From Halomonas sp. NO4 (lineage in GTDB: Bacteria > Pseudomonadota > Gammaproteobacteria > Pseudomonadales > Halomonadaceae): a stretch of 50,977 nt of DNA. Below the pieces are notes generated by a model, which was not told where the DNA came from, ran no database searches, and saw nothing but the letters and a program-made list of their open reading frames with translations. Below, in pieces: positions 46,940-50,977 of this stretch. Positions within the stretch are counted from its first letter, which is position 1; every line of letters begins with the position of its first letter. The stretch lies in assembly GCF_010994375.1 (NCBI RefSeq), contig NZ_WHMA01000024.1:1-50977 (forward strand), read 5' to 3'. The position numbers were made by a program, and so were the translations under genes.

Positions 46940-47866
46940 ATGCCCTTTCCAACCTCCCTGCCTTCCCTCTCCGCTGTCTCGCCGAGCCGCCTGTGGCTGG
47001 CCAGCATGCCGGTGCTCTTCGTGACCCTCTGGAGCACCGGCTTCATCGGCGCCAAGTTCGGCCTGCCCCATGCCGAACCCTTCACTTTCCTGTTCGTGCG
47101 CTTCGCGCTGACGCTGACGTTGCTGATCCCCCTGGTGGTCCTGCTCAAGGGCGGCTGGCCTCGGGGCCTGCAGCTGTGGGGGCACATCGGCGTGTCGGGG
47201 CTGCTGGTGCACGGAGCCTACCTGGGCGGCGTCTTCTACGGCATCCAACTGGGCATGCCCGCGGGGCTCGCCGCCCTGCTGGTGGGACTGCAGCCGCTGC
47301 TCACCGCGGCCCTGGCGCGTCCGCTGCTGGGCGAGCGCCTCTCGGCGCGGCAGTGGCTGGGGCTGGCCCTGGGGCTCTCCGGCATCACTCTGGTGCTGGG
47401 CAGCAAGCTCGACCCCGGCGAGGCGCTGTTCCAGGGATTCGGACTGGGGGCGCTTATCAGCGTGACGGTGGCACTCGCCGGCATCTCCCTGGGCACTCTT
47501 TACCAGAAGCGCTACTGCACCGGCATGCCACTGCTTGGCGGTACCGTGGTGCAGTACCTGGCTGCAGGCCTCCTGCTGGGGCTTGGGGCGCTGCTCTTCG
47601 AGGCGCGCACCATCGAATGGACGCCCACCTTCGTGCTCACCCTGCTGTGGCTGGTGCTGGTGCTGTCGATCAGCGCCATCCTGCTGCTGATGGCGTTGAT
47701 CAAGCGCGGCGAGGCCTCGCGGGTGGCGAGCCTCTTCTATCTGGTGCCACCGGTGACGGCGCTGGAGGCGTGGTGGCTGTTCGACGAGCGCCTGCCCCTG
47801 GTGGGCCTGGCCGGCATGGCGGTGACCATCGTGGGGGTGGTGCTGGTGGTGCGCGGCCGGCGCTAA
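46940..47866 (+). CDS. EamA/DMT-family transporter
   Basis: 308 residues from ATG 46940 (TTG 46931 is also in frame). Ten hydrophobic segments in two five-helix repeats; SASLFYLVPPVTALE-type sequence (here RVASLFYLVPPVTALEAWWL) is the hallmark of the second EamA repeat. Such carriers export amino acids or metabolites. Its last 4 bp overlap the convergent mtgA stop. Confidence 0.88.
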   Translation: MPFPTSLPSLSAVSPSRLWLASMPVLFVTLWSTGFIGAKFGLPHAEPFTFLFVRFALTLTLLIPLVVLLKGGWPRGLQLWGHIGVSGLLVHGAYLGGVFYGIQLGMPAGLAALLVGLQPLLTAALARPLLGERLSARQWLGLALGLSGITLVLGSKLDPGEALFQGFGLGALISVTVALAGISLGTLYQKRYCTGMPLLGGTVVQYLAAGLLLGLGALLFEARTIEWTPTFVLTLLWLVLVLSISAILLLMALIKRGEASRVASLFYLVPPVTALEAWWLFDERLPLVGLAGMAVTIVGVVLVVRGRR

Positions 47867-48597
47867 TCAGCGAGCCGCGCCAGGTAGTCGACGCCGCCGA
47901 GATTACGCATCTGCTGGCGGATCCAGGCGCTGCGCCGCTCCACGCGGAAGCTCGGCCGAGCAGCGTCCCAGCCGCGCGGATTGGGCAGGATGGCCGCCAG
48001 CCGGCTGGCCTGGGCTGCGCTGAGGCGGTCGGCCGGCACCCCGAAGTAGTGCTGGGCGGCCGCCTCCAGGCCGAACACGCCACTGTCCCACTCGACGATG
48101 TTGAGGTAGACCTCGAGCACCCGCTGCTTGGGCCAGAAGGTCTCGATGAGCAGGGTGAACCAGGCCTCTAGCCCCTTGCGCACCCAGCTGCGCCCCGTCC
48201 ACAGGAAGAGATTCTTGGCGGTCTGCTGGCTGATGGTGCTGGCGCCGCGCAAGCGCGCCCCGTCGCGGCTCGCCTCCCAGGCGCGGCGCATCTCGACCAG
48301 GTCGAAGCCGCGATGCTCGGGGAAGCGCTGATCCTCGGCCGCAATCACCGCGAGCTTGGCATGATCGGACAGCTGCTCCCAGGGACGCCACTGATGGCGA
48401 AGGGGCAACGACTCGCCGGCCAGCCACGCCTCGACCTTGCGCTCGACCATGACCATGGAGGCGTGGGCCGGGACCTCGCGCAGCCCCAGCACCAGCAACA
48501 GGGAGAGCGCCACGAAACCCAGCGCGACAAGGGCGAGTCCCCGCCACAGGCGACGCAGCAGGGCTCGGGGCAGACGACGCACCGCGCTCATGCTCAT
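47863..48597 (-). CDS. mtgA: monofunctional biosynthetic peptidoglycan transglycosylase
   Basis: 244 residues: one N-terminal membrane anchor (about 15-42) and a GT51 domain. The catalytic Glu lies in IAAEDQRFPEHRGFD, followed by GASTISQQTAKNLFLW, KQRVLEVYLNIVEWDSGVFG and AAILPNPRGW. It polymerises lipid II glycan strands on the periplasmic side. Start could be ATG 48597 or 48591. It lies 88 bp after fghA on the same strand, with a hairpin and a repeat between. Confidence 0.93.
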   Translation of the reverse strand: MSMSAVRRLPRALLRRLWRGLALVALGFVALSLLLVLGLREVPAHASMVMVERKVEAWLAGESLPLRHQWRPWEQLSDHAKLAVIAAEDQRFPEHRGFDLVEMRRAWEASRDGARLRGASTISQQTAKNLFLWTGRSWVRKGLEAWFTLLIETFWPKQRVLEVYLNIVEWDSGVFGLEAAAQHYFGVPADRLSAAQASRLAAILPNPRGWDAARPSFRVERRSAWIRQQMRNLGGVDYLARLAD

Positions 48598-48604
48598 GCA
48601 GCGA

Positions 48605-48638
48605 CCGGCCCGGCGGCGTCAAAACACCGCCGGGCCGG
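48605..48638. other. 12-bp GC-rich hairpin between fghA and mtgA
   Basis: CCGGCCCGGCGG and CCGCCGGGCCGG with a 10-base loop, ending eight bases before the mtgA start. No T-run. It could end or stabilise the fghA transcript, and in mtgA mRNA it would sit on top of the ribosome site region. Confidence 0.55.
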
Positions 48639-48644
48639 CGACGG

Positions 48645-48698
48645 GCCGTCAGCGCTTGGAGAGCCGTCAGCGTGTGGAGAGCCGTCAGCGTTTGGTGA
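48645..48698. repeat. three tandem 18-bp copies covering the end of fghA
   Basis: Units begin at 48645, 48663 and 48681 (GCCGTCAGCGCTTGGAGA, GCCGTCAGCGTGTGGAGA, GCCGTCAGCGTTTGGTGA). Each contains a minus-strand TGA preceded by a short basic tail (KR, TR, KR), so the 3' end of fghA including its stop has been copied twice downstream. Confidence 0.85.
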
Positions 48699-49539
48699 GA
48701 TGCTCGGCATGGTAGCGCAGGTGGTCCTCGATGAAGCTGGCGATGAAATAGTAGCTGTGATCATAGCCGGGCTGGCGACGCAGCGTCAGGGGATGGTCGT
48801 GCTCGGCGCACACCGCCTCCAGGCGCTCGGGCCGGAGCTGCTCCTCGAGGAAATCGTCCGCCTCGCCCTGGTCGATGAACAGCCGCTGGCTCGAGGCGCC
48901 CTTGGCCACCAGTTCGCAGGCGTCGTACTGGGTCCAGGCCCCCGGATCCTCGCCCAGGTAAGCGCTGAAGGCCTTCCGGCCCCAGGGGCACTGGCTGGGG
49001 TTGACGATGGGCGAGAAGGCCGACACCGAACGGTAGTGGCCGGGTCGGCGCAGCGCCATCACCAGGGCCCCGTGGCCACCCATGGAGTGGCCGCTGATCG
49101 CCTCGCGGCCGTTGACGGGGAAGTGCTGGCGCACCAGCGAGGGCAACTCCTCGGTGAGGTAGTCGTACATGCGGTAGTGGCGCTTCCACGGCTCGCGGGT
49201 GGCGTTGACGTAGAAGCCGGCCCCCGAGCCCAGATCATAGCTGTCGTGCTCGCCGGGCAGGTCGGTGCCGCGCGGACTGGTGTCGGGACAGACGATGGCC
49301 ATGCCGAGCTCCGCAGCCACGCGATGCGCGCCGGCCTTCTGCATGAAATTCTCATCGGTGCAAGTCAGCCCCGAGAGCCACCAGAGTAGCGGTACCCGCT
49401 GCGTCTCGGCCTGAGGCGGCAGGTAGACGGCAAACACCATGTCGCAGTCCAGCGCCCGGGAGCGATGGCGATAGCGGGCGTGCCAGCCCCCGAAGCTCTT
49501 ATTGGCGGCCACCCTTTCCAGGGTCTCGCTGATGGTCAT
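48685..49539 (-). CDS. fghA: S-formylglutathione hydrolase
   Basis: 284 residues from ATG 49539, with GGAG upstream. The esterase D fold shows the oxyanion region LLWWLSGLTCTDENFM, nucleophile Ser in GHSMGGHGALV, and catalytic His in YDHSYYFIASFIEDH. It hydrolyses S-formylglutathione to formate and glutathione, the second step of formaldehyde removal; the first-step enzyme is encoded 100 bp upstream on the same strand. Confidence 0.94.
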   Translation of the reverse strand: MTISETLERVAANKSFGGWHARYRHRSRALDCDMVFAVYLPPQAETQRVPLLWWLSGLTCTDENFMQKAGAHRVAAELGMAIVCPDTSPRGTDLPGEHDSYDLGSGAGFYVNATREPWKRHYRMYDYLTEELPSLVRQHFPVNGREAISGHSMGGHGALVMALRRPGHYRSVSAFSPIVNPSQCPWGRKAFSAYLGEDPGAWTQYDACELVAKGASSQRLFIDQGEADDFLEEQLRPERLEAVCAEHDHPLTLRRQPGYDHSYYFIASFIEDHLRYHAEHLTKR

Positions 49540-49641
49540 GCGGTCACTCTCCAAGCGGCGTCAGGTCGAGTCATGGTGCCTGCATTTCGCGGCGATGCGA
49601 AGCCAGCCGGCTCAATTCAGTCGCGCGGCGTCGGGCGCCAT

Positions 49642-50769
<1,128 letters not shown>

Positions 50770-50918
50770 CTAGCTTACGATCAGGGGAATCGCCGCAGGC
50801 GTCCATCGTCCGCGGCCGTAGCCTTCAGCATATCAGCCCGGCCAGCGCCTGCTCAGCCCCGTGCGGCGCACGCCTGCCAAGCCGCGTCATCTTCTGCCAC
50901 GCCACTCACCTGCCCTGC

Positions 50919-50977
50919 ATCGGGTAGGGGCCGGGGTTGCCCCCGGCGCCCTCCCACACCACCGGGCATACGGTTCC
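50919..50977 (-). mobile_element. 3' end of a group II intron (domains V and VI), truncated by the window edge
   Basis: Read on the minus strand from the edge: GGAA loop then CCGTATGCCCGGTGG, matching the 3' half of domain V; a TGTGGGAGG linker; then a GC-rich hairpin with a GCAA loop (GCCGGGGGCAACCCCGGC) as domain VI; then CCCCTACCCGAT. The A in TACCCGAT is seven bases from the end, where the branch-point A sits, and the element ends in AT as group II introns end in AY. The inferred 3' splice boundary is at 50919. The catalytic core and any reverse transcriptase gene would lie beyond the window. Confidence 0.65.

Overview
The window looks like chromosomal DNA of a GC-rich, halotolerant gammaproteobacterium, most likely of the Halomonas group. 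This rests on gene content: a glycine-betaine ABC importer next to a sigma-54 two-component pair, a BCCT betaine/choline carrier, TRAP transporters, GSH-dependent formaldehyde detoxification and a cNMP/CBS/DUF294 protein paired with a Pol III epsilon-like exonuclease. It is an inference from families, not from a database comparison.

Layout. 1-4250: a decaying accessory island rich in orphan antitoxin-like genes of the Xre/MbcA/ParS (DUF2384) type on both strands, with a stub of what looks like a lost RES toxin, a MazE-tail-like protein, two frameshifted genes, a DEDDh exonuclease and a secreted nuclease with a helix-hairpin-helix tail. 4243-4830: AT-rich intergenic DNA carrying a perfect palindrome with a central CG, the shape of a LacI-family operator. 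4831-13190: one catabolic operon: TRAP importer (dctPQM), SDR dehydrogenase, lambda-crystallin-type dehydrogenase, beta-keto acid cleavage enzyme (BKACE), a gamma-carbonic-anhydrase-like hexapeptide protein, a LacI regulator and glycerate kinase. The set fits import of a 3-hydroxy (2-deoxy-aldonic-type) acid, oxidation to the beta-keto acid, cleavage with acetyl-CoA, release of glycerate and its phosphorylation.

13334-21104: a LysR regulator divergent from a tightly overlapping operon of HAD phosphatase, two Dpp-type permeases, solute-binding protein, metallophosphoesterase and fused dual ATPase; a transporter bracketed by two phosphatases suggests a phosphorylated solute. 21456-21532: tRNA with CAT anticodon. 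21611-28634: ABC exporter, AEC carrier, PQQ-type sugar dehydrogenase, and a histidine kinase/sigma-54 response regulator pair. 28807-29564: two small acidic low-complexity exported proteins, the second behind a possible -24/-12 promoter.

29916-32987: proVWX betaine uptake, closed by a 19-bp-stem terminator. 33074-37676 (minus): a Pot-type ABC importer, divergent from a FAD amino-acid oxidase/dehydrogenase. 39372-41521: universal stress protein and BCCT carrier, followed by a strong terminator. 41717-50751: GGDEF/EAL protein, exonuclease, cNMP/CBS/DUF294 protein, DUF4168 protein, EamA exporter, MtgA, S-formylglutathione hydrolase and class III alcohol dehydrogenase. The right edge (50919-50977) appears to be the 3' end (domains V/VI) of a group II intron on the minus strand that continues outside the window.
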